Numbered from the stretch's first letter, positions 5,248 to 13,769 are shown. The stretch: DNA of 18,505 nucleotides from GCA-002779465 sp964596535 (GCA_964596535.1 CAZQUR010000059.1:1-18505), one strand, 5' to 3'. Numbers and translations are program-made. The notes: generated by a model from the letters alone, not told the origin.

Positions 5248-7549
5248 TGGACGCACCCGCGGAGCTTTCCGGGTATTCCACCCGGTGATGGTGAATCCCG
5301 GTGAGGATCTTGTTGAAGCTTTTGGCGATGCTGTGCAGATCGCGCAGGGTCAGCTCGCAGTTGTCGAGCTGGCCGTCGGAAAAGACCTTGTTGATCAGGT
5401 TCTGCACCAGGCCCTGGATCCGGGAGGGGGTGGGATTGTGGAGGGTCCGGGAAGCGGCCTCCACAATGTCGGCCAACATGACCAGCCCGGCTTCCCGGGT
5501 CTGGGGCTTGGGACCCGGGTACCGGAAGTCATCGATTTTGACGGCGGTTTCCCCTCTTTGCTGCTTGGCCTTTTCATAGAAATAGGTGATGATGCTGGTC
5601 CCGTGGTGCTGCTGGATGGTGTCGATGATGGTCTGGCCCAGTTTGTTCTTTTTGGCCAGGTCCACACCGGCCTTGACGTGGGAGATCAAAATCAGGCTGG
5701 ACATGGACGGCGCCAGCTTGTCGTGCCGGTTCTTTCCATCCATCTGGTTTTCAACAAAGTAAAGGGGCTGTTTCAGTTTTCCGATGTCATGGTAGTAGCC
5801 GCAAACCTTTGCCAGCAACGGGTTGGCGCCGATATCGGCGGCGGCGGCCTCCACCAGGGAGCCCACGATCACCGAGTGGTGATACGTCCCCGGTGCCTCG
5901 ATCATCAAGCGCCGTAACAGGGGTTGTTCAAAGTCGGCCAATTCCAGAAAGGTGTTGTCCGTGGTGAACCCGAAGGCCAGTTCGATGAGCGGCGCGATTC
6001 CGGTGGTGATCATGCCCGCCACGATGCCGGCCTGCAGGGCGAATCCCCAATCCCACAGCACCCCCATGCCGGAAAAGGTGCCGGCATAGATGTCGATGGC
6101 GGTCACCAGGACGATATTGAGAAGCCCCAGCTTGAACCCGGCCTTGATAAAGACTTTCCGTTCCCGGCAGCGGCGGATCCAGTAGGCTCCCAAAACACTG
6201 CTCAGGAAAAAATAGATGAACAGGTCGAGCCGGTTTTGGAGCAGCACCGCCACCGAAATGGCAAGGACCATGGCAAAGGGAACGGCGACCTCCATGCCCA
6301 AAAAGAGGCAGACGGCCATGGATGCGGCGGCCAGGGGCATCCCGAAGTACAGGGTGACGGGACTCAAGTCCACGAGATAGTCTTTGGCCATGGAATCGAT
6401 GAGGACGGCCGAGACCTTGGCGATGAAAAGAAAGAGGACGAGCATGGCGGAGGTGAAAAGGAGATTCCGGTTCAGGTACCGCCGGAACGCCCGCTGATGC
6501 TGGACAATGGGGAAATAAAGGGTGAGCAGGAAGCACAAAATCATCATGGCCGCCCCGAAGCTGGTGCCCAGGAGGCGTTCCTTATGGGAGCGCTCCTGAA
6601 GCGCTTTGAGTTTCCTGAGCTGGAGTTCCGTCACCCGCTCCCCTTCCCTCAGGAGCATTTCTCCGGCCTTGATCCGGTACAGGGTGGGTTCCACCACGCC
6701 GGCGGCCTGCTTGCGGCGCTCCTCGGTTTCCCGGCGATTGAGGGTGATGTTGGGCTGGATCAGCCGCTGGGTCAGGTCCACGACAAGGGATTTCACCGGC
6801 GAACCGACATCCTTGAGGAGGGTTTCACCGAAGACCGTCACCATGGTTTTGGCCTGGTCGTGCCCGTAAAAGGACTTCAACTGGGTGACCATACTTTCGG
6901 TATCCGAGCCCACGGTTCGCAGCAGGACCCCTTTTTCGGATTCTTTCAAAAGGATGTCCTTGTTTGTCACCACACCGTTATCCAGGATCCTGGCCAGAAG
7001 GGTGGTGATGCGGCCGGCGATTTCCGGAGAAAACCGTTCCTTTAAAAGGACCTGGAATTGACTGTCCGACACCGGGATGCCGATTTTGGATTCAAAATCG
7101 GATTTGAGTTTTCGGATCCGGTCCGCGGGGATCTCCCGGGGGGAAAGGGCGCCGGCGGACTTTTCGGATGCGCGGGCTGTATCCTCCCCAGCGGAGGACG
7201 CCGGCGGGGCCTTGAGGGTTTCCCGCATGGCGGCGAATGCGGAAAAAACCTGGCGATTGATCCGGGAGGTCATTTTGGCGTCATGATCATAGACCGTCAG
7301 GACCTGGTCGGCGGCGTTTTTCCGCGCCGCCTGAGTGGCCTGGATGTCTTCCAGGAAAAAATCGCTGTCGGACTTGATGTCCCGCCGGGCCACATCCCCC
7401 ACCTGGTAATTGAGGTCATCCGTGACCACCAGGCTGGGATAGAGGATGAGGGGATAAACGATGATCAGTACCGCCAGGATGGCCCAGGGGATGAAATTCA
7501 CGGCGTTGAGCCGGCTGCCGATCGGCTCTATGGATTTTCCAAGTTTCAT
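5132..7549 (-). CDS. pgpH: 7TM-HD family cyclic-dinucleotide phosphodiesterase (PgpH-like)
   Basis: An 805-residue inner-membrane protein. It has one N-terminal membrane segment (about 18-42), a large extracytoplasmic 7TMR-HDED domain (to about 325), a bundle of hydrophobic helices (about 330-525) and a cytoplasmic HD domain with HHSV (from about 558) and the metal-binding HDIG at 587-590. In Firmicutes, PgpH of this architecture hydrolyses c-di-AMP; the substrate in this organism is inferred. The conserved family ends near HHRVEYPE; the last 44 residues are a Gly/Ser/Lys/Arg-rich tail that coincides with the overlap with ybeY. The ATG overlaps the phoH stop by 4 bp (ATGA), so translation is probably coupled. 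The gene symbol rests on architecture, not on substrate evidence. Confidence 0.9.
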   Translation of the reverse strand: MKLGKSIEPIGSRLNAVNFIPWAILAVLIIVYPLILYPSLVVTDDLNYQVGDVARRDIKSDSDFFLEDIQATQAARKNAADQVLTVYDHDAKMTSRINRQVFSAFAAMRETLKAPPASSAGEDTARASEKSAGALSPREIPADRIRKLKSDFESKIGIPVSDSQFQVLLKERFSPEIAGRITTLLARILDNGVVTNKDILLKESEKGVLLRTVGSDTESMVTQLKSFYGHDQAKTMVTVFGETLLKDVGSPVKSLVVDLTQRLIQPNITLNRRETEERRKQAAGVVEPTLYRIKAGEMLLREGERVTELQLRKLKALQERSHKERLLGTSFGAAMMILCFLLTLYFPIVQHQRAFRRYLNRNLLFTSAMLVLFLFIAKVSAVLIDSMAKDYLVDLSPVTLYFGMPLAAASMAVCLFLGMEVAVPFAMVLAISVAVLLQNRLDLFIYFFLSSVLGAYWIRRCRERKVFIKAGFKLGLLNIVLVTAIDIYAGTFSGMGVLWDWGFALQAGIVAGMITTGIAPLIELAFGFTTDNTFLELADFEQPLLRRLMIEAPGTYHHSVIVGSLVEAAAADIGANPLLAKVCGYYHDIGKLKQPLYFVENQMDGKNRHDKLAPSMSSLILISHVKAGVDLAKKNKLGQTIIDTIQQHHGTSIITYFYEKAKQQRGETAVKIDDFRYPGPKPQTREAGLVMLADIVEAASRTLHNPTPSRIQGLVQNLINKVFSDGQLDNCELTLRDLHSIAKSFNKILTGIHHHRVEYPESSAGASNGKAKNGNSDRQPLRAVGGSAGQDKAGGNRRLKRLGIP

Positions 7550-8538
7550 TTTCGGGGGTTCCGGCTCTTGCGGCGATCCAGTTCTTCGTAAGCCTGGATG
7601 ATTTCCTGGACGAGCTTATGGCGCACCACATCTTTTTTGGAAAAAAAGACGAACCGGATCCCTTCGATATCCTGGAGGATCTCCTTGGATTCGATGAGCC
7701 CGGAGGCTTTGCCGGAGGGCAGGTCGATCTGGGTAATATCCCCGGTGACCACCGCTTTTGAATTAAACCCGATCCGGGTTAAAAACATCTTCATTTGCTC
7801 CGAGGTGGTGTTTTGGGCTTCGTCCAAAATGACGAACGCATCGTTCAGGGTCCGGCCGCGCATAAACGCCAACGGCGCTACCTCGATAACGCCTTTTTCA
7901 ATGAGGGCCGCGGCCTTTTCAAAACGCATCATGTCATGAAGCGCATCATATAATGGTCTTAAATACGGGTCAACCTTTTCCGCAATATCCCCCGGGAGGA
8001 ACCCCAGGGCCTCCCCGGCCTCCACGGCGGGCCGGGTGAGGATGATCCGGTTGACGCGCCCCTTGGACAGGGCAAAGACCGCCATGGCCATGGCCAGGTA
8101 GGTCTTTCCCGTGCCGGCGGGGCCGATGCCGAAGACGATGTCAAAGTTCCGGATGGCTTCGATGTACGCCTTCTGATTCGGGCTCTTGGGAGTGATGAGG
8201 CGTTTCTTGGCGGTGATGAAGACCGTGTCCAGGAACAGATCCTTGAGCTGGGCGCGGTGATCGGCGCTGACGGCGTTGATGGCGTAATCCACGTCGTCGG
8301 GATAGATGGGGTACTTGTGTTCCAGAAGACCGTAAAGCTGTCCCAGGATGTTTTCGGCCAGGGATACGGCGATGTGATCCCCCTGGATGAAGACCGAGTT
8401 CCCCCGGGCGTCCACCGCCACCTGGAGGGCTTCGGAAATGCGGTGAAGGTGCACGTTCTGCTGGCCGTAGAGCTGCCGGGCCAGTTCGTTGCTGTCAAAG
8501 GTGATGGTGGTGGTTTTTGTATCCGTAATCGGTTCCAT
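7546..8538 (-). CDS. phoH: PhoH family ATPase (PhoL-type)
   Basis: A 330-residue cytoplasmic P-loop protein. Walker A is GPAGTGKTYLAMAMAV (about 138-153) and Walker B is FVILDEAQNTT (about 234-244), both diagnostic of PhoH. The N-terminal region (ITFDSNELARQLYGQQN) is the usual extension of chromosomal PhoH/PhoL proteins encoded beside ybeY. The family is proposed to act in RNA metabolism and ribosome maturation with YbeY, though its activity is not fully settled. It is the first gene of the leftward block, divergent from cvpA across a 364-bp repeat-rich spacer. No good Shine-Dalgarno precedes the ATG; instead there is a CAGATAGACC-type sequence resembling the repeat before lysS and lolC. Confidence 0.94.
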   Translation of the reverse strand: MEPITDTKTTTITFDSNELARQLYGQQNVHLHRISEALQVAVDARGNSVFIQGDHIAVSLAENILGQLYGLLEHKYPIYPDDVDYAINAVSADHRAQLKDLFLDTVFITAKKRLITPKSPNQKAYIEAIRNFDIVFGIGPAGTGKTYLAMAMAVFALSKGRVNRIILTRPAVEAGEALGFLPGDIAEKVDPYLRPLYDALHDMMRFEKAAALIEKGVIEVAPLAFMRGRTLNDAFVILDEAQNTTSEQMKMFLTRIGFNSKAVVTGDITQIDLPSGKASGLIESKEILQDIEGIRFVFFSKKDVVRHKLVQEIIQAYEELDRRKSRNPRK

Positions 8539-8569
8539 TGTTTTGGTCTATCTGATTTGTTAATGATTC

Positions 8570-8646
8570 AAGATGCCCGGCGACGCCGGGATTCAAAGAT
8601 TCAAAGATGCCGCCTTCGGCGGGATTCAAAGATTCAAAGATTCAAA
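8570..8646. repeat. Hairpin plus 8-nt GATTCAAA repeat unit, two copies
   Basis: A GATGCC-hairpin-GATTCAAA pattern occurs twice. The first hairpin is CCCGGC/GCCGGG (8576-8590), followed by two GATTCAAA copies (8590-8605). The second is CCGCC/GGCGG around TTC (8610-8622), followed by three GATTCAAA copies (8623-8646). The stems differ but stay paired. It lies in the phoH leader region between the divergent genes. Confidence 0.8.
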
Positions 8647-8721
8647 ATTCCGGATTCAAGGTTTGTTTGCGGCGTTCGCCTTTAAAAGCGAAAATATTCG
8701 CCATTCGAATTTCTTTCCCAC

Positions 8722-8770
<49 letters not shown>

Positions 8771-8785
8771 TTTCTTAAAATGTCC

Positions 8786-8814
8786 TTGACAAGAATGCCG
8801 GCTTTGATAAGACT
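8786..8814 (+). promoter_or_regulatory. Possible promoter for the cvpA-mazG-hisHF operon
   Basis: A perfect -35 TTGACA (8786-8791) lies about 112 nt upstream of the cvpA ATG. The region 16-17 nt downstream (TAAGAC/AAGACT) is a poor -10, so this is based mostly on the -35 and its position. Confidence 0.4.
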
Positions 8815-8902
8815 AGCAGCTTACGATACACCGATTTGGAATTCTGCGCCGCCCTGACCGCCATTCCGAAACGATCGGCTTTTGGATGAAAGGTTTCCCG
8901 CC

Positions 8903-9430
8903 ATGAACGCCTTTGACATTGTTATTGCCGTCATCACCGGATTTTTTATCATCCGGGGGCTTTTCAGGGGGTTTATCAAGGAGTTTTTTTCGATTATCGG
9001 CGTTTTCGTCGGCTATTTCGCCGCAGCGCGCTACTACGCCGGTATCGCTTCTCTGGCGCCCGACGACATCATCAACCCGGCATACGTGCCCATTATCAGT
9101 TTTCTTTGTATTTTTACCATTATTTACATTATCATAAGTGTTCTCGGCGTGATTATCAAGTACCTTCTGAAGATCACCATTCTGGGGTGGGTGGATCGCC
9201 TTTTCGGCGCCCTGTCGGGGACCGTCAAAGGGATCCTGATCGCCGCCGTGCTGCTGGTAGCCCTGGTGACTTTCCTTCCGTCCGACGCCCCTCTCATCGT
9301 CCGGTCTCACCTGGCGCCCTATTTGGTTTCCACCACCGAGAAGATGGCCCTGGTCCTTCCCAAAGAAATGCGTTTTCAATTCGAATCCAACTTAAAGGCC
9401 GTAAAGAAAAGCATGGCCGCGCGCCCTTGA
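8903..9430 (+). CDS. cvpA: CvpA family membrane protein
   Basis: A 175-residue integral membrane protein of the CvpA (colicin V production) family. It starts MNAFDIVIAVITGFFIIRGL, the typical first helix, followed by GFIKEFFSIIGVFVGYFAA and two further hydrophobic segments (about 55-90 and 105-125), giving four predicted helices. In Escherichia coli CvpA is needed for colicin V export and for bile-salt tolerance; its molecular activity is unknown. ATG 8903 has AAAGG 9 nt upstream; an in-frame TTG at 8882 is less likely. It is the first gene of the rightward block, with mazG immediately after. The basic C-terminal end is predicted to be cytoplasmic. Confidence 0.9.
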   Translation: MNAFDIVIAVITGFFIIRGLFRGFIKEFFSIIGVFVGYFAAARYYAGIASLAPDDIINPAYVPIISFLCIFTIIYIIISVLGVIIKYLLKITILGWVDRLFGALSGTVKGILIAAVLLVALVTFLPSDAPLIVRSHLAPYLVSTTEKMALVLPKEMRFQFESNLKAVKKSMAARP

Positions 9431-9453
9431 GGATGCGGCCAAACGAAAGGTGC

Positions 9454-10239
9454 ATGAGACCTCTGCATGTGGAGCGCTTGACGGGATTGATACGCGCCTT
9501 ACGGGGGGAGAAGGGGTGTCCCTGGGACAAGAGCCAGACGCCCCAAACCATGGCGGGGTATCTTCTGGAAGAGACCTACGAATTGCTGGATGCCGTCAAC
9601 GCCGGAGACCCTTCGAGTGTGTGCGAAGAGCTGGGGGATGTACTGTTCCATCTGCTCTTTATTGTTGACTGTTTCGACGCGCAGGGGCAATTCGACCTGG
9701 ACCGGGTGATCCGGGGGATCACGGAAAAAATGACCCGGAGACACCCCCATGTGTTCGGGGAGACGTCCCTGGAAAGCGCCGACGCCGTGAAGGATCAGTG
9801 GCAGCGGATCAAGGCCCAAGAAAAAAAAGAAGCCCGGGACTCTGTTTTGGGAAATGTGCCCCGCCGCCTTCCCGCCCTTTTGCGGGCCCTCCGGGTCTCG
9901 GAACGCGCCGCCGGGGCGGCATTCGACTGGGACGATATTTCGGGTGTCATGGAAAAGGCGGAGGAGGAATGGGTCGAGTTCAAAGCCGAAATGAAGGCGG
10001 AGGCGGCCGGTTCGGGGACGCCGGACCGGGTGGCCCTGGAGTTCGGGGACATATTGTTCACCTTGGTCAACGTGGCGCGGTTCGCCCGGCTGAACCCTGA
10101 AGAGGCGCTTCATGCCGCCACCGACAAGTTTGAAAGGCGCTTCCGGACCATGGAACGACGGATTGCCGAAAGCGGGAAAGAGATCCGATCCGTTCCCCAA
10201 TCCGAAAAGGATGTCCTGTGGGAAAAAGCCAAAAAATGA
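9454..10239 (+). CDS. mazG: Nucleoside triphosphate pyrophosphohydrolase MazG
   Basis: MazG hydrolyses (d)NTPs to NMP and pyrophosphate, cleaning the nucleotide pool and, in E. coli, lowering ppGpp. The protein has about 261 residues with two all-alpha MazG domains, as expected for the full-length type. Domain 1 carries GCPWDKSQT, then LLEETYELLDAV and EELGDVLFHLLF, the EExxE and ExxD metal-binding motifs. Domain 2 carries EEEWVEFKAEM and LEFGDILFTLVNVARF. ATG 9454 gives the usual distance to GCPWD and has AAAGG just upstream; an in-frame ATG at 9433, 3 bp after the cvpA stop, would add 7 residues. The stop overlaps the hisH start (ATGA). HisE belongs to the same fold superfamily, which makes the position beside hisH and hisF notable, but the two-domain form fits MazG. 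Confidence 0.92.
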   Translation: MRPLHVERLTGLIRALRGEKGCPWDKSQTPQTMAGYLLEETYELLDAVNAGDPSSVCEELGDVLFHLLFIVDCFDAQGQFDLDRVIRGITEKMTRRHPHVFGETSLESADAVKDQWQRIKAQEKKEARDSVLGNVPRRLPALLRALRVSERAAGAAFDWDDISGVMEKAEEEWVEFKAEMKAEAAGSGTPDRVALEFGDILFTLVNVARFARLNPEEALHAATDKFERRFRTMERRIAESGKEIRSVPQSEKDVLWEKAKK

Positions 10240-10883
10240 TTGCCATCATCGATTATGACGCCGGAAATCTGACCAGCGTGGCCCGGGCCGTCTCCCACCT
10301 GGGATTTTCGTGCGTCGTCACTCGTGACCAAAAGGCCATCCAGCGTGCCGAACGGATCATTTTTCCGGGGGTGGGGGCCGCCGGTTCGGCCATGGCGTCC
10401 TTGAGGCGGTTGGGTCTGGATCAAACCGTGAAAGCCGCCTTTGCCGCCGGAACCCCCATCCTGGGGATCTGCCTGGGGACCCAGGTGATCCTGGGGCACA
10501 GCGAGGAAAACGATACCCCCTGCATGGGGATCATCCCGGGCGAAGTGCGCGCGTTTCCGGGGGATCTCCGGACCGAAAACGGGCAGCGCCTCAAGATCCC
10601 CCACATGGGGTGGAACCGGGTGCATCTGAAAAAACCGCATCCGCTGCTCGCGGACATCCAGGAAACCGACGAATTTTATTTCGTTCACGGGTATTATCCC
10701 GCCCCTGCCGATCCAAAGTGGGTGGTGGGCGAAACCGATTACGGGATCCGTTTTGCTTCGGCCATGGGGATGGAAAACCTTTTCGCCACCCAGTTTCACC
10801 CGGAAAAAAGCGGCAGGCCGGGTCTTTGTATTCTAAGACGATTCTGCGCATGGGACGGAACATGGGAAAAAGGGGCATGCTGA
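10236..10883 (+). CDS. hisH: Imidazole glycerol phosphate synthase, glutaminase subunit HisH
   Basis: HisH is the class I glutamine amidotransferase that hydrolyses glutamine and channels ammonia to HisF in histidine biosynthesis. The 215-residue protein has the oxyanion/nucleophile elbow GICLGTQ with Cys79, and His188 and Glu190 in FHPEKSG complete the catalytic triad. The start MIAIIDYDAGNL is standard; an in-frame GTG at 10218 would only add MGKSQK. The ATG overlaps the mazG stop by 4 bp, and the 3' end overlaps hisF by 7 bp, implying translational coupling and matched expression of the two subunits. The C-terminus after AWDG is about six residues longer than in many homologues. Confidence 0.97.
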   Translation: MIAIIDYDAGNLTSVARAVSHLGFSCVVTRDQKAIQRAERIIFPGVGAAGSAMASLRRLGLDQTVKAAFAAGTPILGICLGTQVILGHSEENDTPCMGIIPGEVRAFPGDLRTENGQRLKIPHMGWNRVHLKKPHPLLADIQETDEFYFVHGYYPAPADPKWVVGETDYGIRFASAMGMENLFATQFHPEKSGRPGLCILRRFCAWDGTWEKGAC

Positions 10884-11656
10884 GCAAACGGATCATTCCG
10901 TGTCTTGACGTGCGGGACGGCAGGACCACCAAGGGCATCCGGTTCAAAGAGAACGTGGATATCGGGGACCCGGTGGACATGGCCCGCCACTATTACGAGA
11001 CGGGCGCGGACGAGATCGTCTTTTACGACATCACCGCTTCCCATGAAAAACGGAACATCATGATCGATGTGGTGCACCGGGTGGCCGAGACCATCTTCAT
11101 CCCGTTTTCCGTGGGGGGCGGGATCCGGCGTGTGGAGGATATGCGGGCCGTGCTTTTGGCCGGGGCCGAAAAGGTGAGTGTCAATTCGGCCGCAGTCCGC
11201 GATCCTTCCGTGATTTCAAAGGGGGCGGCGGCCTTCGGAAGCCAGTGCATCGTTTTGGGGATGGACGTGCTCTACGTGGGGGAAAAGCCGGGGATTCCGT
11301 CGGGATACGAGATCGTCGTGGACGGCGGCCGGACCCCCATGGGCATGGACGCCCTCCAGTGGGCCAGGGAGGGGGAGCGCCTGGGGGCCGGTGAAATCTG
11401 CCTGAACGCCATCGACGCGGACGGCACCCGGGAAGGCTACGAGCTCACCTTGACGGCCATGATCTCCGAAGCCGTGGGGATCCCGGTGATTGCATCGGGG
11501 GGCGCCGGTGAGCCGGAGCACCTGGCGGATGTACTCACCCGGGGAAAGGCGGATGCGGCCCTCATCGCTTCCATGGTGCACTACGGCACGTACACCCTTC
11601 CCGAAATCAAGGACTATCTGGACCAACGAGGGATTAAGGTGCGCGGGAGTTGGTGA
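10877..11656 (+). CDS. hisF: Imidazole glycerol phosphate synthase, cyclase subunit HisF
   Basis: HisF is the (beta/alpha)8 barrel that uses ammonia from HisH to turn PRFAR into imidazole glycerol phosphate and AICAR. The 259-residue protein starts MLSKRIIPCLDV, with the catalytic aspartates at positions 11 and 130, exactly where the family has them. IPFSVGGGIR and VIASGGAGEPEH are the phosphate-binding loops. ATG 10877 is the family start, within the last codons of hisH. It is the last gene of the rightward operon. Downstream lie heptamers and GTAG hairpins, then an assembly gap, with a convergent Nudix gene on the other side. Other his genes are not in the window. Confidence 0.97.
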   Translation: MLSKRIIPCLDVRDGRTTKGIRFKENVDIGDPVDMARHYYETGADEIVFYDITASHEKRNIMIDVVHRVAETIFIPFSVGGGIRRVEDMRAVLLAGAEKVSVNSAAVRDPSVISKGAAAFGSQCIVLGMDVLYVGEKPGIPSGYEIVVDGGRTPMGMDALQWAREGERLGAGEICLNAIDADGTREGYELTLTAMISEAVGIPVIASGGAGEPEHLADVLTRGKADAALIASMVHYGTYTLPEIKDYLDQRGIKVRGSW

Positions 11657-11671
11657 CCTGGTCTAAGGGCA

Positions 11672-11853
11672 GTGAACGGTTAACGGTTAAGAGCAGGAAA
11701 GGCGGGAAAAGCGTAACTGTAGGGCGGGTTTTTTTACCCCGCCGAAAAACCGATCGCCACTTCCCGGCGGCATATAAAATGCCGCTCTACACTTCTCCAA
11801 CTAGGAGAGAGAGGGCCCCTATTCTCACGGTCGGGTATAAAACCCGACCCTAC
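11672..11853. repeat. Shortened compound repeat: heptamer remnant, 72-bp GTAG-hairpin doublet and a third GTAG hairpin
   Basis: Degenerate heptamers (GTGAACG, GTTAACG, GTTAAGA) follow hisF. GTAG at 11719-11722 begins a hairpin GGCGGG/CCCGCC (11723-11743) with a T-rich loop. The inverted partner ends in CTAC at 11787-11790. A third, inverted hairpin at 11829-11849 has stem GGTCGGGT/ACCCGACC and CTAC at 11850-11853. The doublet here is 72 bp rather than 93 bp, so it is a deletion or sub-family variant. It lies between the convergent genes hisF and nudix and runs into the gap. Confidence 0.8.
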
Positions 11854-11859
11854 AACCCT

Positions 11860-11959
11860 NNNNNNNNNNNNNNNNNNNNNNNNNNNNNNNNNNNNNNNNN
11901 NNNNNNNNNNNNNNNNNNNNNNNNNNNNNNNNNNNNNNNNNNNNNNNNNNNNNNNNNNN
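11860..11959. other. Assembly gap (100 N)
   Basis: Exactly 100 N, probably a placeholder. On one side is a GTAG hairpin; on the other the first bases read GGTGAA on the minus strand, like the heptamer repeat. It removes the 3' end of the Nudix gene. Confidence 0.97.
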
Positions 11960-12469
11960 TTCACCGCCCTTCGAATACGCGGCGTAGTAGATCCGGATGA
12001 AGCGCCGGTGGCTGTCGAAAGCGATCTCCGGGAGGGCGTCGGCGGCAAAATACGCCGCGTCCGAAGCGTCGTCCCCGGCATGGGCCACCCCCTGGTACGT
12101 GCGGACCAGGTATCCGATCATCAGAACCGAGTGGTACTGGGGGCTGGGGTTCGTGGTGACGCCCAGAAGCCGGGTGATTTTTCCGGAAAGCCCCGTCTCT
12201 TCGTGAAGCTCCCGGAGGGCGCCGTCTTCGGGCGTCTCATGGAGCTCCACGAACCCTCCCGGGAGGCACCAATACCCCTTCATGGGCTCCACGCTCCGCT
12301 TCACCAGAAGGACCCGGTCCCGGTCGTCCACCACCACCAGGCACGTGGCCGGGATGGGGTTTTCGTAGATGGGTGTGTCGCAGGCGGCACAAAAGAGGCG
12401 GTCGTGGCCTTCGATGAACCGCCGGGTCAGACGGTGGCCGCAAAAGGGGCAGTGGGTTTTTTCCGGCAT
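11960..12469 (-). CDS. Nudix hydrolase with N-terminal zinc ribbon (3' end in gap)
   Basis: Nudix enzymes hydrolyse nucleoside diphosphates linked to another group; the substrate here cannot be read, though NADH/ADP-ribose-type compounds are common for this architecture. About 170 residues are visible. The N-terminus has a four-cysteine zinc ribbon (CPFCG at 8-12 and CAAC near 32-35). The Nudix box is complete: G-x5-E-x7-RELHEETGL within about 72-94, with the metal-binding RELHEE. The Nudix fold looks almost complete when the gap begins, so only a short C-terminal end and the stop are missing. The ATG is 2 bp beyond the aldolase stop codon with no clear Shine-Dalgarno, so it is probably translated by coupling in a two-gene operon. 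Confidence 0.88.
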
Positions 12470-12471
12470 GA

Positions 12472-13755
12472 CTAGTCGTCGTAATTTCCGGCCGGGCCCT
12501 TGCTGGAGCTCGGGGTCGCGGCTTTTTTCACGATGGCTTCCGGGGTCCAGGCGGCCGGATCTTCGATTCTTTCCCCTTTGGATCCCGGATCAAAGGATCC
12601 GGATTCCAGGATCGTCTCGATGCAGATATCCGCGGTGTCCCAGCCGTTGAAGACCTCGGTGATCATTTTATGGGCAAAGTCTTCCACCCGGCGGACCATC
12701 CGTTCCCGGACCGGTTTCGGTTGGGCCAGGAGCTTGTTTTCAAAGGGGAGGTTGAGCTTTTTAAAGTCCCCTTTTTTCCACCCCTTGGATTCGGCAAAGG
12801 CCTTCATTTCGCCCCACAGGGGTTCCGTGACCCCCTCGTCCTTGACCTTCACGAATTCCCCGTTTTCATCCAGACGGGCATTCCCGTAGTCGTTGACCTC
12901 CAGGCCCCAGGAGATCATCTGCAGGGCGGTGGCCACGTTGGCCTTGGTGGTGCGGGTCTTTGCGGCGATCTCCCGGAGGCGGTCCGAGCTGTTGCCGGAG
13001 GTGCCGTGCTGGGCGCCGGAGATCCGGTAGGGGGAAAGGGCCTCGTGAATTTCCCGGGTCAGGTCCACCTGGATCCCCTGGTCGCTGGCTTCGATCCCGT
13101 GGGTGGTCCCGTTGTTGAGGGCGATCCAGTCGGGAAAGATACTATGGGCGTTGAGACCCTGGATCAGGAAAAGGGCTTCGTCCACGGTGGAAAGTCCTTC
13201 TTTTCCTTTGATCTCGCCGACTTCCGTTTCAAGACCCGCCCAGGGAGGGACAAAGGGGTTCAGGGCGATGTTGGCCAGAAGATTTTGGTCGTCGGACAGG
13301 TGGGAGGCGTCGATGGCGATGGAGGTCATACCGAACTCGAAAAGGGTCGGGATTTCGGTCTTTGCCTGTTCGACGTCCTTGTCGGACTTGATCCCGTAGT
13401 GGTCGGCATGCAGGGCCACCGGAACGGTGATCCCCATTTCGTTGAGGAGTGCGTCCACGATCCGGGCCATGTTCCAGTAATTGATGGCGCAGTAGGCCCC
13501 GGTCCCGCCTTCGGACTTGGCGATTTCGATGATGACCGCGGCATTGGCCCGCTGGGCGGCCCGGAGGACGCCCTGGATGACGATGGTGTTGCGGCCGTTG
13601 GCGGCCATGGCGATGGCCTTGCCTTTTTTTAGCATGGTCCGATCGATGAACTTGCCACTGACAATGAGTCCCCTGGAATGGGGAAACAATTTCCGGATAT
13701 TCTCCGGGCGGCCGATTTCCAGTGTTTTTTGAAAATCCGATGAGCTGATTGCCAT
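12472..13755 (-). CDS. Class II fructose-bisphosphate aldolase
   Basis: This zinc-dependent aldolase is predicted to interconvert fructose 1,6-bisphosphate with dihydroxyacetone phosphate and glyceraldehyde 3-phosphate. The protein has 427 residues, longer than the common E. coli enzyme (about 360). Family signatures are VPVALHADHY (about 111-120, with Asp118/His119), ETEVGEIKGKEG (about 176-187), NNGTTHG (His219) and GAQHGTSGNSSDRL (His250), covering the metal ligands and phosphate loop. ATG 13755 is chosen because AAAGGAGG lies 6 nt upstream; the frame is open to 13782 but that part enters a MITE-like repeat. It is followed 2 bp later by the Nudix gene. Specificity could include related ketose bisphosphates. 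It could serve glycolysis or gluconeogenesis. Confidence 0.88.
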   Translation of the reverse strand: MAISSSDFQKTLEIGRPENIRKLFPHSRGLIVSGKFIDRTMLKKGKAIAMAANGRNTIVIQGVLRAAQRANAAVIIEIAKSEGGTGAYCAINYWNMARIVDALLNEMGITVPVALHADHYGIKSDKDVEQAKTEIPTLFEFGMTSIAIDASHLSDDQNLLANIALNPFVPPWAGLETEVGEIKGKEGLSTVDEALFLIQGLNAHSIFPDWIALNNGTTHGIEASDQGIQVDLTREIHEALSPYRISGAQHGTSGNSSDRLREIAAKTRTTKANVATALQMISWGLEVNDYGNARLDENGEFVKVKDEGVTEPLWGEMKAFAESKGWKKGDFKKLNLPFENKLLAQPKPVRERMVRRVEDFAHKMITEVFNGWDTADICIETILESGSFDPGSKGERIEDPAAWTPEAIVKKAATPSSSKGPAGNYDD

Positions 13756-13761
13756 ACTTCT

Positions 13762-13769
13762 CCTCCTTT
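13762..13769 (-). promoter_or_regulatory. Ribosome binding site of the aldolase gene, abutting a MITE-like element
   Basis: The minus strand reads AAAGGAGG, 6 nt before ATG 13755. Its first base is immediately next to the terminal inverted repeat that begins at 13770. Confidence 0.8.

Noticed and set aside
11825..11859. Nudix coding sequence continuing beyond the gap
   Set aside because: The 35 bases left of the gap are in frame only because the N run is a placeholder; they are a GTAG hairpin, not Nudix protein.
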